Shown here piece after piece: positions 34,819 through 43,442 of a stretch of 64,000 nt of DNA. The position numbers were made by a program, and so were the translations under genes. Position 1 is the stretch's first letter, and every line of letters begins with the position of its first letter. Source of the stretch: Piscinibacterium candidicorallinum (GTDB taxonomy: Bacteria; Pseudomonadota; Gammaproteobacteria; Burkholderiales; Burkholderiaceae_C); assembly GCF_047549485.1 (NCBI RefSeq), contig NZ_CP180191.1:1984001-2048000 (forward strand). The letters run 5' to 3'. The notes below the pieces were generated by a model. It saw only the letters and a program-made list of their open reading frames with translations, was not told the origin of the DNA and made no database searches.

Positions 34819-35295
34819 GAACCTGTCTCCGGAATGTTGCAGTGCTTCGCTGCTGTGCAAGAGCCTTCGGGCGTCCTCGTCCTGACCAGCAGATGATGCA
34901 ACCGATTGTATGGAGTTTTTTGCGCTGCATTGGGGCGGTGCAGCATAGGGTGTCGCTGGGGGAGCGAAAGCGTGCCCGCACATGCATCAGGTCGTTTTGT
35001 TGAATGCTGAGGCCACGTATGAAAGCAAATCGCCTGGCTGGGAGCCGGGCGAGCATTGGAACTGTGCCACCGGTATGACGAGCCTCGCACGAGTACGTGC
35101 TCGCCGTTCGTGAACCGCGCCTGCAGCGCTTTAGTCAGAACAGCTCCACGGGTGTAACGAGCCTCGCGCTTGCAAGTCGGGGGCAAGGCTTGCAAGCCTT
35201 GCCTCTTCGCGCGGCGCGGAGCGAACTCCGCGAAACCCCGCACTCAGCGCTCGTCGTTCAGCAGGCGGCGGGCAGTGCCCGCCGAAATCCCTGCT
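34819..35295. other. phaB-phaR spacer, promoter region plus family-2 repeats
   Basis: This 477-bp spacer has no credible gene. The part from 34819 to ~35075 should hold the phaR promoter. From 35083 to 35290 it is filled by two family-2 repeats in tandem. Confidence 0.6.
35083..35290 (+). repeat. Two tandem family-2 repeats
   Basis: Unit 1 (35083-35135) reads GAGCCTCGCACGAG...GTGAACCGCGCCTGCAGCGC. Unit 2 (35154-35290) reads GAGCCTCGCGCTTGCAAG, then a perfect palindromic run AAGGCTTGCAAGCCTT, then CCTCTTCGCGCGGC, arms GCGGAG/CTCCGC, GAAACCCCGCACTCAGCGC and GGGCAGTGCCCGC. Both start after ACGAGCCTCGC. The same words recur at 10.1, 51.9 and 52.6 kb. Confidence 0.65.
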
Positions 35296-36033
35296 TCACC
35301 CCATGTGAAGCCCGCCGTTGCAGGAGAAGTCGGCGCCTGTGGAGTAGCCGGCGTCATCGGTGGTGAGCCAGCCGCAGATGGAGGCGATTTCCTCGGCGCG
35401 GCCCAGGCGCTTGACCGGGATGGTGGCGATGATCTTCTCGCGCACTTCTTCCTTGACAGCCATGACCATGTCAGTGGCGATGTAGCCGGGGCTGACGGTG
35501 TTTACCGTGACGCCCTTGCTGGCCACTTCCTGCGCCAGCGCCATGGTGAAGCCGTGCATGCCGGCCTTGGCGGCGGAGTAGTTGGTCTGGCCGAACTGGC
35601 CCTTCTCGCCGTTCACCGAACTGATGTTGATGATGCGGCCCCAGCCCTGATCCAGCATGCCGTCGATGACCTGCTTGGTGACGCAGAACAGGCTGTTGAG
35701 ATTGGTGTCGATCACCGCGCGCCAGTCGTCCAGGCTCATCTTGCGGAACACGCCGTCGCGCGTGATGCCGGCGTTGTTCACCAGGATGCTGATGGTGCCG
35801 TGCTCGGCCTTGACCTTGTCGAAGGCGGCCTTGGTGCTGTCCCAGTCGGACACGTTGCCCACGGAGGCGTAGAAGGTGTAGCCCTGTGCGGACTGCTCAC
35901 CGAGCCACTTGTTGAAGTCGCGGCTCGGGCCGCAGCCGGCGATGACCTTGTAGCCCATGTCATGCAGCTTGCGGCAGATTGCCGTGCCGATGCCGCCCAT
36001 GCCTCCAGTTACGTATGCCACCTTCTGCGTCAT
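35296..36033 (-). CDS. phaB: Acetoacetyl-CoA reductase
   Basis: PhaB reduces acetoacetyl-CoA to (R)-3-hydroxybutyryl-CoA with NADPH, the monomer for PHB. It has 245 residues and is a short-chain dehydrogenase. The nucleotide motif is VTGGMGGIGTAI, NNAGITRDGVF follows, then the catalytic Ser in INISSVNGEKGQFGQTNY and the YxxxK in NYSAAKAGMHGF. The CGPSRDFNKWLGEQ stretch is typical of PhaB rather than FabG. It lies 77 bp downstream of phaC on the same strand. The phaA thiolase is not in the window. Confidence 0.95.
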   Translation of the reverse strand: MTQKVAYVTGGMGGIGTAICRKLHDMGYKVIAGCGPSRDFNKWLGEQSAQGYTFYASVGNVSDWDSTKAAFDKVKAEHGTISILVNNAGITRDGVFRKMSLDDWRAVIDTNLNSLFCVTKQVIDGMLDQGWGRIINISSVNGEKGQFGQTNYSAAKAGMHGFTMALAQEVASKGVTVNTVSPGYIATDMVMAVKEEVREKIIATIPVKRLGRAEEIASICGWLTTDDAGYSTGADFSCNGGLHMG

Positions 36034-36110
36034 GCTGTCTCCTCCTTGTTGAGCCTGTCAGTACACGGCGGCGCCGTGCTTCGGGTTGTTCTGAGCGTGG
36101 GTCTTGCAGG

Positions 36111-37733
36111 TCAGATCGCGCGGACCTTCACGTAGCGGCCGGGCGCCGGCTCGATGGCCGGAAACTTGGCACTGCCGGCTTTCTTCGGAGCAGGCTTCAT
36201 GCCACCCCCGTGCTTGGACAGCCACGCTGCCCAGTCCGGCCACCAGCTGCCGGGCTTCTCGGTGGCGGCGTCGAACCAGGCGTCTGCCGTGGCCGGCAGC
36301 TTGCCGGCGCGGCCCACCCAGAAGTTACGCTTGTTCTTGCTGGCGGGATTGATCACCCCGGCAATGTGGCCGGAGGCCCCCAGCACAAAGCGAAGATCCC
36401 GTGCCTGCAGGGCCTGTGCGGAGGCGTAGGCCGAACCCCAGGGAACGATGTGATCCTCGCGGCTGCTGTAGACGTAGATCGGCACGTCGATGCTCGATAG
36501 ATCCAGACGCACGCCCAGGCTGTGCAGCTCGCCCTTGGCCAGCGCGTTATCGATATACAGCCGGCGCAGGTACTGCGCGAACATCGGGCCGGAGAGGTTC
36601 GTACTGTCGGAATTCCAGTACAGCAGGTCGAAGGCCGGCGGCCGCTCGCCCTTCAGGTAGTTGCCGACCACGTAGTTCCAGACCAGATCATTCGGCCGCA
36701 ACGCGCTGAAGGCGCTGTTCAGGTCGCGCGCGGGCATCAGGCCGCCATTGGCGAACTGGGCTTCTCGCATAGCCACCTGGGCTTCGTCCACGAACACGCC
36801 CAGGATGCCGGGCTCGGTGAAATCCAGCAGCGTGGTGAGCAGGGTGAGGCTCGCCACCGGTCGCTGCTTCTTGGCGGCAAGCGCAGCCAGCGCAGAGGCC
36901 AGCAGGGTGCCCCCCACGCAGAAGCCCAGCGCGTTGATCTGCTCGGCCCCGGTGATGGCGCGCACCGCGTTGATGGCGTCCACCGGGCCTTCATTCAGGT
37001 AGTCGTCCCAGGTGGCGTGCTCCATGCCCTCGCCGGGCAGCGGATTGCGCCAGGAGACCAGAAACACCGTATGCCCCTGATCCACCACGTACTTGACCAG
37101 CGAGTTCTCGGGCTGGAGGTCCAGGATGTAGTACTTGTTGATGCAGGGCGGCACCAGCAGAAAAGGCAGCGCATGCACCTTGGGTGTGGTCGGCCGGTAC
37201 TGGATGAGCTGGATGAAGTCGTTCTCAAACACCACGTCGCCCGGCGTGGTGGCCACGTTCTTGCCGACCTCGAAGACGCTTTCGTCCGTCTGGCTGATGC
37301 GGCCCTGCTGCAAATCGGCCAGCAGATTGGCGAGGCCCTGCTGCAGGCTGGCGCCGTTGGTCTGCTTGGCGAGTTCGAGTGCTTCCGGGTTGAAAGGCAG
37401 GTAGTTCGACGGCGCCATCGCCGCCAGCCACTGCTCCATCATGAAGGCAGCCTGCTCGCCCTGGTGGCCGCTGCCCGCAAGGATCTGGCGCAGGCCGTTC
37501 AAGTGCTCGTTGTGCAGGACGTACCAAGCCGCCATCTGCGCATGCAGGTCCCCGCCCTGCCAGGCTTTGTGGGCAAAGCGACGGTCCTGCGCGGCGGCCT
37601 TGGGGCCCGCCAGCATGGCCTGCAGATACTGCTGCTGCCAGGCCATGAGCTGCGCCGTGTCCAGCTTGGGCGGCGTCATGCCACTCAGTTGCGCGCCCAT
37701 CAGCGCCTGCCAGTCGAATTGCTCCCCACCCAT
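36111..37733 (-). CDS. phaC: Class I polyhydroxyalkanoate synthase
   Basis: PhaC polymerises (R)-3-hydroxyacyl-CoA into PHA granules. The protein (540 residues from the chosen start) has the PhaC N-terminal domain and an alpha/beta hydrolase core with the catalytic Cys in ALGFCVGGTLLAS (lipase-like box G-x-C-x-G-G), the FVSWRNP-like LVSWRNPLPGEG motif, YVYSSREDHIVPWGSAYAS with the catalytic Asp, and the His in LGASGHIAGVINP. ATG 37733 (MGGEQFDW) has GAGGTG seven bases upstream; ATG 37757 and 37790 are in-frame alternatives with no Shine-Dalgarno sequence. First gene of phaC-phaB, with phaR following after a long spacer. Confidence 0.94.
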   Translation of the reverse strand: MGGEQFDWQALMGAQLSGMTPPKLDTAQLMAWQQQYLQAMLAGPKAAAQDRRFAHKAWQGGDLHAQMAAWYVLHNEHLNGLRQILAGSGHQGEQAAFMMEQWLAAMAPSNYLPFNPEALELAKQTNGASLQQGLANLLADLQQGRISQTDESVFEVGKNVATTPGDVVFENDFIQLIQYRPTTPKVHALPFLLVPPCINKYYILDLQPENSLVKYVVDQGHTVFLVSWRNPLPGEGMEHATWDDYLNEGPVDAINAVRAITGAEQINALGFCVGGTLLASALAALAAKKQRPVASLTLLTTLLDFTEPGILGVFVDEAQVAMREAQFANGGLMPARDLNSAFSALRPNDLVWNYVVGNYLKGERPPAFDLLYWNSDSTNLSGPMFAQYLRRLYIDNALAKGELHSLGVRLDLSSIDVPIYVYSSREDHIVPWGSAYASAQALQARDLRFVLGASGHIAGVINPASKNKRNFWVGRAGKLPATADAWFDAATEKPGSWWPDWAAWLSKHGGGMKPAPKKAGSAKFPAIEPAPGRYVKVRAI

Positions 37734-37987
37734 CCCATTCACCTCGTTTTCCTGCATTTGTATTGAACGTGGCTGACGCTCAAATGACATCAGGCCCGCA
37801 AGCCGCATGCCTGTTGGATCTCCCTGCCATTGTCTCCGCCGGGCGGGTGGTGTCAATTGCGTGGCATCAATACGGCTCCGTATCGCGCAGGCGCGGCATC
37901 CGGACACGGCTACGCACGAACCAGCCGGCGCCTTCTTGCGTACGATCGTTCGCTTACAAATACACGCGCCGGCCCCCACCCCAACAC

Positions 37988-38299
37988 ATGCTCTACATCG
38001 TTGCCATCGCCTGGATGTACGTCGTCATCCTGATGTCGCTGACCGAGACCTCGTTCGTCGCGGGGGCGGCAACCTTCATCTTCTACGGTGTGCTCCCGCT
38101 GTCCGTGCTGCTCTATTTACTCGGTACACCCATGCGCTGGCGGGCGCAGCGCGTGAAGGCCCAGCAGGAGCTTGCTGCGTTACGCGCGCAGCAGGCGTCG
38201 GCCGAAGCGGCACTCGACCCCGCCACTGCCAGTCCTGACGGAGCGCAAGACGCACCTGTGACCCCGGCCGGGCCGAAGTCAGGCCAGCCAGATCAGTGA
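37988..38299 (+). CDS. Small two-helix membrane protein, unknown function
   Basis: A 103-residue protein with two membrane helices (residues ~2-17 LYIVAIAWMYVVILMS and ~27-45 TFIFYGVLPLSVLLYLLG), then a basic, Gln/Ala-rich cytoplasmic coiled segment (RWRAQRVKAQQELAALRAQQASAEAAL) and a Pro-rich end. Short proteins of this layout are common in Burkholderiales next to pgeF/rluD, but I know no function. It is divergent from phaC and its 3' end overlaps that of pgeF by 21 bp. Confidence 0.65.
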   Translation: MLYIVAIAWMYVVILMSLTETSFVAGAATFIFYGVLPLSVLLYLLGTPMRWRAQRVKAQQELAALRAQQASAEAALDPATASPDGAQDAPVTPAGPKSGQPDQ

Positions 38300-39064
38300 A
38301 GCCATCCGGCCGGTCACCCGGTCGCGCCGGTAGCTGAAGAAGCGCTGCGCATCCGAAACCGTGCACAGCCCGCCACCGTACACGGCGGACACGCCGCGTG
38401 CTGCAAGCCGCTGCTGCGCGAGCAGATAGATGTCCGCCAGGAACTTGTCCGGCGCACCGGGCTGAAAGGCACCCGCGGCAGCCGGGTTCTGCGCGACAAA
38501 GGCTTCGCGCACCTCGGCGCCAACCTCGAAAGCCTGCGGGCCGATCGCCGGCCCGAGCCAGACCTGCCACCGCCCATCCGGCACGCGAGCCTGCAATGCA
38601 TCCAGCGTGGCCTCGATCACACCGCTGGCCAGCCCGCGCCAGCCGGCATGAGCTGCACCCACTGCCCTGCCCTGCGTGTCGGCGATCAGCACCGGCAGAC
38701 AGTCCGCCGTCTGGATCTCGAGCACGGTGTTCCGGCGAGTGGTCACCGCCGCGTCGGCAGTGGGCGGCTCGCCTGACGCGCGTGGCGTGTCCGCGTCCCA
38801 GACAGCGACGCCGTGCACCTGATTCAGCGGCACCGGATCGGCCGGCAGCAGCTTGCGCAGCAGCGCACGGTTCTGGCGCACGGCCAGCGGGTCATCACCC
38901 TGCCCGTCGCGCAGGTTCAGCCCGGCAAAAGGCGGCTGAGATACGCCACCGCCCCGCAGGGTGGTGAAGGCGTGCACACCGGGTAGGCTTGGCCACTGTG
39001 CAGGCAAAACATGCACCGCCGCCTGCACCGTCGGTGCGGCCTCAGGTCGGCCAGCTGTCGTCAC
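38279..39064 (-). CDS. pgeF: Laccase-domain purine nucleoside phosphorylase (YfiH/PgeF)
   Basis: A 261-residue YfiH-family protein. E. coli YfiH removes misplaced L-Ser from peptidoglycan precursors, and other members phosphorolyse purine nucleosides. Key runs are FTTLRGGGVSQPPFAGLNL, LNQVHGVAVWDAD, the Cys/His zinc-site CLPVLIADTQGRAVGAAHAGWRGL and WLGPAIGPQAFEVG. GTG 39064 is chosen since AAGGAG lies seven bases before it and the homology begins shortly after; it overlaps the rluD stop by 23 bp, indicating coupling to rluD. Confidence 0.9.
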   Translation of the reverse strand: MTTAGRPEAAPTVQAAVHVLPAQWPSLPGVHAFTTLRGGGVSQPPFAGLNLRDGQGDDPLAVRQNRALLRKLLPADPVPLNQVHGVAVWDADTPRASGEPPTADAAVTTRRNTVLEIQTADCLPVLIADTQGRAVGAAHAGWRGLASGVIEATLDALQARVPDGRWQVWLGPAIGPQAFEVGAEVREAFVAQNPAAAGAFQPGAPDKFLADIYLLAQQRLAARGVSAVYGGGLCTVSDAQRFFSYRRDRVTGRMASLIWLA

Positions 39065-40070
39065 CAAAGTCTCCTTGGGTCTTGAGGTCGCGGTCCAGAC
39101 GCAGGCTGCTCGCCAAATGCGCAAGGTCTGCCGGCAGGGGCGCGGAGAAACTCAGGCGCGCACCCGTGCCCGGCGAATCAAAGGCCAGACGCGCCGCGTG
39201 CAGCGCCTGCCGCTCGACGCGCTCACCCTCCACATTGATCGGACGGCCTCCGTACAGCGCATCGCCCACCAGCGGGCAGCTCACCGCCGCCAGATGCACA
39301 CGGATCTGATGCGTACGCCCAGTCTCCAGGCTGCAGTGGATCCGGGCGGTCGTACCTTCGGCCTCGTGCGCAACCAACCGGTAGTGCGTCACGGCCGGCT
39401 TGCCCCCGGCCACCACGGCCATGCGCAGGCGGTTGCGCGGGTCACGGCCAATGGGCTGATCGATCGTCCCGGCACCCGGTGTGGGCGCGCGGTGCGTAAA
39501 CGCGATGTAGCGGCGATGCACCGCGCGCTGCTTGATCTGCTCCACCAGACTCGCCTGCGCTTGCAGGCTGCGCGCCACCACCATCAAGCCACTGGTGTCC
39601 TTGTCCAGCCGGTGCACGATGCCGGCGCGCGGCACGCGGGCCAGCTGCGCATCCAGATGCAGCAGGCCGTTGAGCAGGGTGCCGCTCCAGTTACCCGCTG
39701 CCGGATGCACGACAAGACCCGCCGGCTTGTTGATGACGAAGACATCTGCATCCTGGTGAATCACCTCGATCGCCATCGCCTCGGGCGAAAAAGCCATCGC
39801 CTCTGGCGCCTCGGCGGCAAACACCGCGATCTGGTCGCCGGCCTGCACGCGGTGGCTGGCGTTCTTGACTGGGCGATCGTCGATGCTCACCAGCCCGTCG
39901 GCAATCCAGACCTGAAGGCGCGAGCGCGACAGGCTCGGGATCGCCTGGGCGAGCACGCGATCGATCCGCGCGCCGGATTGCGTCTCATCGACTTCCACCA
40001 GGTAGTCCGGCTCCTCGGCACCGGCCTGCGCCCAGGGGGCGGTCGGCTGGGCCACAGAGGGGGGCTGCAT
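39042..40070 (-). CDS. rluD: 23S rRNA pseudouridine synthase RluD
   Basis: RluD makes pseudouridines 1911, 1915 and 1917 in helix 69 of 23S rRNA. The 342-residue product has an N-terminal S4 RNA-binding domain (ARIDRVLAQAIPSLSRSRLQ) and the catalytic domain with Asp in HRLDKDTSGLMVVA, plus INKPAGLVVHPAAGN and LETGRTHQIRVHLA. ATG 40070 is preferred to the upstream ATG at 40127. It overlaps pgeF downstream. The bamD promoter -10 sits on its start codon in the opposite direction. Confidence 0.95.
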   Translation of the reverse strand: MQPPSVAQPTAPWAQAGAEEPDYLVEVDETQSGARIDRVLAQAIPSLSRSRLQVWIADGLVSIDDRPVKNASHRVQAGDQIAVFAAEAPEAMAFSPEAMAIEVIHQDADVFVINKPAGLVVHPAAGNWSGTLLNGLLHLDAQLARVPRAGIVHRLDKDTSGLMVVARSLQAQASLVEQIKQRAVHRRYIAFTHRAPTPGAGTIDQPIGRDPRNRLRMAVVAGGKPAVTHYRLVAHEAEGTTARIHCSLETGRTHQIRVHLAAVSCPLVGDALYGGRPINVEGERVERQALHAARLAFDSPGTGARLSFSAPLPADLAHLASSLRLDRDLKTQGDFGDDSWPT

Positions 40071-40075
40071 ATAAT
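40047..40075 (+). promoter_or_regulatory. bamD promoter (perfect -10)
   Basis: TATAAT at 40070-40075 is a perfect -10 preceded by TG two bases further upstream; the -35 is weak. It lies 70 bp before the bamD GTG and overlaps the start codon of the divergent rluD. Confidence 0.5.
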
Positions 40076-40144
40076 CCAAGACCTTTCTAGGGATTGTTGG
40101 CCCCACCAGGCAGCAGTCGCTTTCCACCCCGCCCTGGACCCGTC

Positions 40145-41008
40145 GTGTCTCGTACTCAACAGCGCAAGACCTTGATCGCCCTGCCCGTTGTTCGCTCTGC
40201 CCGCCATGTTAGTGGCGCGATTGTTCGCACCGTGCTGGCAGGCGCCGTGATCGCCGCTCTGGCGGCCTGCGGCTCGACCAGCGACAGCCGCAACCCGGCG
40301 CAGATGTCCAACGAGGCGCTCTACGCCCAGGCCAAGAACGAGATTGCCAGCTCCACGTGGATCGACGCGCTCAGGACCCTCGAGCGCCTGCAGGCCCGCG
40401 ACCCCTTCTCGGTCTTTGCCCAGCAGGCCATGCTCGAGACCGCCTACGTGCACTGGCGCGACAGCAACCCGACCGAGGCGCTCGCCACACTGGACCGCTT
40501 CCAGCGCCAGTTCCCGAACCACCCGGCCACGGATTACGCCCTGTACCTGCGCGGGCTGGTGAACTTCAACGAGAACCTTGGCTTCCTCGCCCGCTTTACC
40601 GACCAGAAACTGAGCGAGCGCGACCCGAAGTCTGCCCGCGAGTCCTTCGACGCCTTCAAGGAACTGGCCACGCGCTTCCCAGACAGCGTCTACACGCCAG
40701 ATGCGATCGACCGCATGAACTTCCTGGTCAATGCCCTGGCCGAATATGAAGTCCATGTGGCGCGCTACTACCTGCGCCGCGGCGCGCCGCTGGCGGCCAT
40801 CAACCGCGCCCAGTTCGCCGTCAAGACCTACCAGACCGCACCCGCGCTGGAAGAAGCGCTGGCCATCATGGTCATCGCCTACGACGAACTCAAGCAGCCC
40901 GAGCTCGCCAAGGACGCCCAGCGCGTGCTCGACAAGAACTTCCCCAACTCCGGCAAGGTTGCCGCAGTCAGGAAGGTGGAGCAGCCGCGCTGGTGGAGCC
41001 CGTTCTGA
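40145..41008 (+). CDS. bamD: Outer membrane assembly lipoprotein BamD
   Basis: BamD is the essential lipoprotein of the BAM complex that inserts barrels into the outer membrane. The 287-residue product has a signal peptide ending in lipobox LAAC (before GSTSDS), and then five TPR-like helix pairs: SNEALYAQAKNEI, WIDALRTLERLQARDPFS, NPTEALATLDRFQRQFPNHP, ADYALYLRGLVNF-like DYALYLRGLVNFNEN, and ARYYLRRGAPLAAINRAQF. Long N-terminal region before the lipobox suggests the true start may be downstream; GTG 40145 is the most plausible visible one. Its 3' end overlaps the convergent helicase gene by 41 bp. Confidence 0.94.
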   Translation: MSRTQQRKTLIALPVVRSARHVSGAIVRTVLAGAVIAALAACGSTSDSRNPAQMSNEALYAQAKNEIASSTWIDALRTLERLQARDPFSVFAQQAMLETAYVHWRDSNPTEALATLDRFQRQFPNHPATDYALYLRGLVNFNENLGFLARFTDQKLSERDPKSARESFDAFKELATRFPDSVYTPDAIDRMNFLVNALAEYEVHVARYYLRRGAPLAAINRAQFAVKTYQTAPALEEALAIMVIAYDELKQPELAKDAQRVLDKNFPNSGKVAAVRKVEQPRWWSPF

Positions 41009-42962
41009 GGCCACACAGCTCCAGCGCCTGAGCAAACTGCAGCGCGACTGAGAATTCGCGCGTACGCGCGAACGGTGGCAGGCTGCCCCAGATGCGCTTT
41101 CCGTAGGGCTTTTCGACCAGCCGGGCGTCGCCGATTACCAGCAGGCCGCGATCCGCGGGGTCGCGAATCAGCCGGCCCACGCCCTGCTTGAGCGCGATGA
41201 CCGCCTCGGGCAACTGGATATCGAAGAACGGGTTGCCGCCTGCCTCCTTGGCCGCATCCAGGCGCGCGGCGAAGAGCGGATCGTCCGGCGGCGCAAAGGG
41301 CAGCTTGTCGATCACCACCATCGAAAGCGCCTCGCCCCGTACATCGATCCCTTCCCAGAAGCTCGCGGCACCCACCAGCACGGCGCCTGAGCTGGCGCGA
41401 AAGCGCTCGAGCAGCGCAGCGCGGCCGCCCTCGCCCTGCACAAGAATCTCCAGATCTTGGGTCTGATCGTTCGCGCGGAGGGCCTTTGCGGTCCGATCCA
41501 CAGCCCGCAGGGTGGTGCACAGAAAGAAGCTGCGCCCGCCCAGTTCGGCCACGAGCGGCGCGCAGTGCGCCACCAGCGCCTCGGCCAGCGCCGGGTCCGT
41601 CGCGGCAGGCAGGCCGCCCGGCACATACAGCAGGCCCTGCTGCGCGTAGTCAAACGGGCTGTCCAGTCGCAGGCAATGCGTCCCGAAGCTCGGCAGATCC
41701 AGCCCCACATGCCCAAGGAAGTGCGAGAAGTCGTCCTTCACCGCCAGCGTGGCGGAGGTCAGGATCCACGCCGCACCGCTCGTGGCACGCAGCTCCGCCA
41801 GCTTGTTGGACACCTGCAGCGGCGCGCTCTGCAGGATCATCGCCGTGGCCGTGAACTCGATCCAGCGGATGTCGTCCGTGCTGCGGCTCGTATCCAGCCA
41901 GCGGCCGAGCAGTTCTTCGAGCGTGAGCGCGCGCGAGAACGCCTGCGAGATCAGCACATTGCGCTCGCGCAGCGGCGCCAGCGCCTCCGCCAGTGCCGCC
42001 AGGGCGCCCTGCACGGCCTCAAGGCGCTGCATGAGCGCCGCATCTTCGCTGGCCTGGGCGAAATTCAGGCGGCCGACCAGCTCCTTGCGCGCGATTCGGG
42101 CCTGACGCACGGCCAGTTCCAGCGCGCCCGCGGCATCGGCGGCGCCCGTCGCTTCCCGCGCATGGGCGAGCACCGCCGCAGTGCTGTCGCGCGCCAGTTC
42201 CAGCCACTGGCGCGTGCTGGCCGCTTCGCCAAAGAACTGCGTGGCCACGTCCGGGATTTGATGAGCTTCATCGAAGATCACCGTGTTGACCGAGGGGAGC
42301 AGCTCAGCCACACCTTCGCGGCGCAGCGCGGCGTCCGCAAAGAACAGATGATGATTCACCACGACGACGTCCGCTTCCATGGCCGTGCGCCGAGCCTTCA
42401 TCACGAAGCATTCGCGGAAGTGCGGGCATTCACTGCCCAGGCAGTTGTCCACAGTGGACGTCACCTTGGGCCAGATGCCGGACTCATCCGGCACGCTGGC
42501 CAGCTCGGCCCGGTCACCCGTGTTGGTCAACTTCGCAAACTCAACCACTTGCGCGAGGTGCGCGACCTCGTCCTTCGACGCCAGGCGCCCTTCGGTTCGG
42601 GTGCGCTCCAGGTGAAAGTGGCACACGTAGTTGCCACGCCCCTTGAGCAGCGCCACCGTCACCGGGGCGCGCAGGGCGTCGCGCACGCGCGGCAGGTCCT
42701 TGTCGTACAGCTGGTCTTGCAGGTTGCGGCTGGCGGTGGAGATCAAGACCTTGCCACCAGCAAGCAATGCGGGCACCAGGTAGGCAAAAGTCTTGCCGGT
42801 GCCCGTGCCGGCCTCGATCACGGCGGTGCCCTGCGTTTCGATCGCGCCAAGCACGGTGGTGGCCATGTGCTGCTGCACGCTGCGCGGCTGGAAGCCCGCA
42901 ATGCTCTTGGCCAGTGCACCGGCGGCCGACAGCGCTTCAGTGACTGCGTCGGCAACGCTCAT
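40968..42962 (-). CDS. ATP-dependent DNA helicase, DinG/YoaA (XPD-like) family
   Basis: A 664-residue superfamily-2 5'-3' helicase. Walker A is AGTGTGKTFAYLVP, the DEAH box FDEAHQIPD, and four cysteines in an XPD-like arrangement (NYVCHFHLE, NCLGSECPHFRECF) should bind a 4Fe-4S cluster. Motif VI appears as LKQGVGRLIRDPADRG. No LexA box is apparent in front, so SOS control as for E. coli dinG is not supported here; YoaA-like housekeeping repair is more likely. It overlaps bamD tail-to-tail by 41 bp. Confidence 0.92.
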   Translation of the reverse strand: MSVADAVTEALSAAGALAKSIAGFQPRSVQQHMATTVLGAIETQGTAVIEAGTGTGKTFAYLVPALLAGGKVLISTASRNLQDQLYDKDLPRVRDALRAPVTVALLKGRGNYVCHFHLERTRTEGRLASKDEVAHLAQVVEFAKLTNTGDRAELASVPDESGIWPKVTSTVDNCLGSECPHFRECFVMKARRTAMEADVVVVNHHLFFADAALRREGVAELLPSVNTVIFDEAHQIPDVATQFFGEAASTRQWLELARDSTAAVLAHAREATGAADAAGALELAVRQARIARKELVGRLNFAQASEDAALMQRLEAVQGALAALAEALAPLRERNVLISQAFSRALTLEELLGRWLDTSRSTDDIRWIEFTATAMILQSAPLQVSNKLAELRATSGAAWILTSATLAVKDDFSHFLGHVGLDLPSFGTHCLRLDSPFDYAQQGLLYVPGGLPAATDPALAEALVAHCAPLVAELGGRSFFLCTTLRAVDRTAKALRANDQTQDLEILVQGEGGRAALLERFRASSGAVLVGAASFWEGIDVRGEALSMVVIDKLPFAPPDDPLFAARLDAAKEAGGNPFFDIQLPEAVIALKQGVGRLIRDPADRGLLVIGDARLVEKPYGKRIWGSLPPFARTREFSVALQFAQALELCGLRTGSTSAAAPPS

Positions 42963-43109
42963 GAGGAAAAAGTGGAAGGTGGCAAGTCAATCGGGGCGAT
43001 CAGCGCGGCATCAGGGCCGGGCAGGAACGCGGCAAGGCACGTGGAAGGCGAGATTGTGACCCAGACGCCCGAAGCAGGCCGGGCCGGCGGGTAGGAACCC
43101 GGCGCGGGT

Positions 43110-43310
43110 TCAGGCCGGAATGTCTGGCGTGAGCTGCAGGCGCAGGAAGGTGATCTGGTCCTTGATGAGCAGCTTGCGCTTCTTCATGCGCTTGACCATG
43201 AGTTCGTCGATGACGGGTTGCGCCATCAATACCTCGATTGAGCGATCAAGTTCGCGGTGCTCCAATTCGAGCTCGACGATTCGGTGATGAATTGACGCAA
43301 CGTCGCTCAC
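43110..43310 (-). CDS. DUF465 (YdcH-like) small protein
   Basis: A 66-residue, highly helical protein: IHHRIVELELEHRELDRSIE, then LMVKRMKKRKLLIKDQITFLR. This is the DUF465/YdcH pattern of a short coiled coil with a basic hinge. GTG 43310 matches the usual family length; the frame could extend to 43394 but that part is unlike the family. It is divergent from the PP2C gene. Function unknown. Confidence 0.75.
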   Translation of the reverse strand: MSDVASIHHRIVELELEHRELDRSIEVLMAQPVIDELMVKRMKKRKLLIKDQITFLRLQLTPDIPA

Positions 43311-43442
43311 GGGAAAGCAACCAATTGTTGCCAGATCATTAGAATGATCTGAATTGTCAGAGATTTGCCCTGTGGGCTCAAGCGCAGCACCCATGAACTG
43401 TGCGACCCCAGTCTGCTCTGCCCACTATTTCAGATCCACTCA

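Noticed and set aside
40968..42962. SOS-controlled dinG
   Set aside because: The helicase belongs to the DinG/YoaA family but no CTGT-N8-ACAG box lies upstream of its start.
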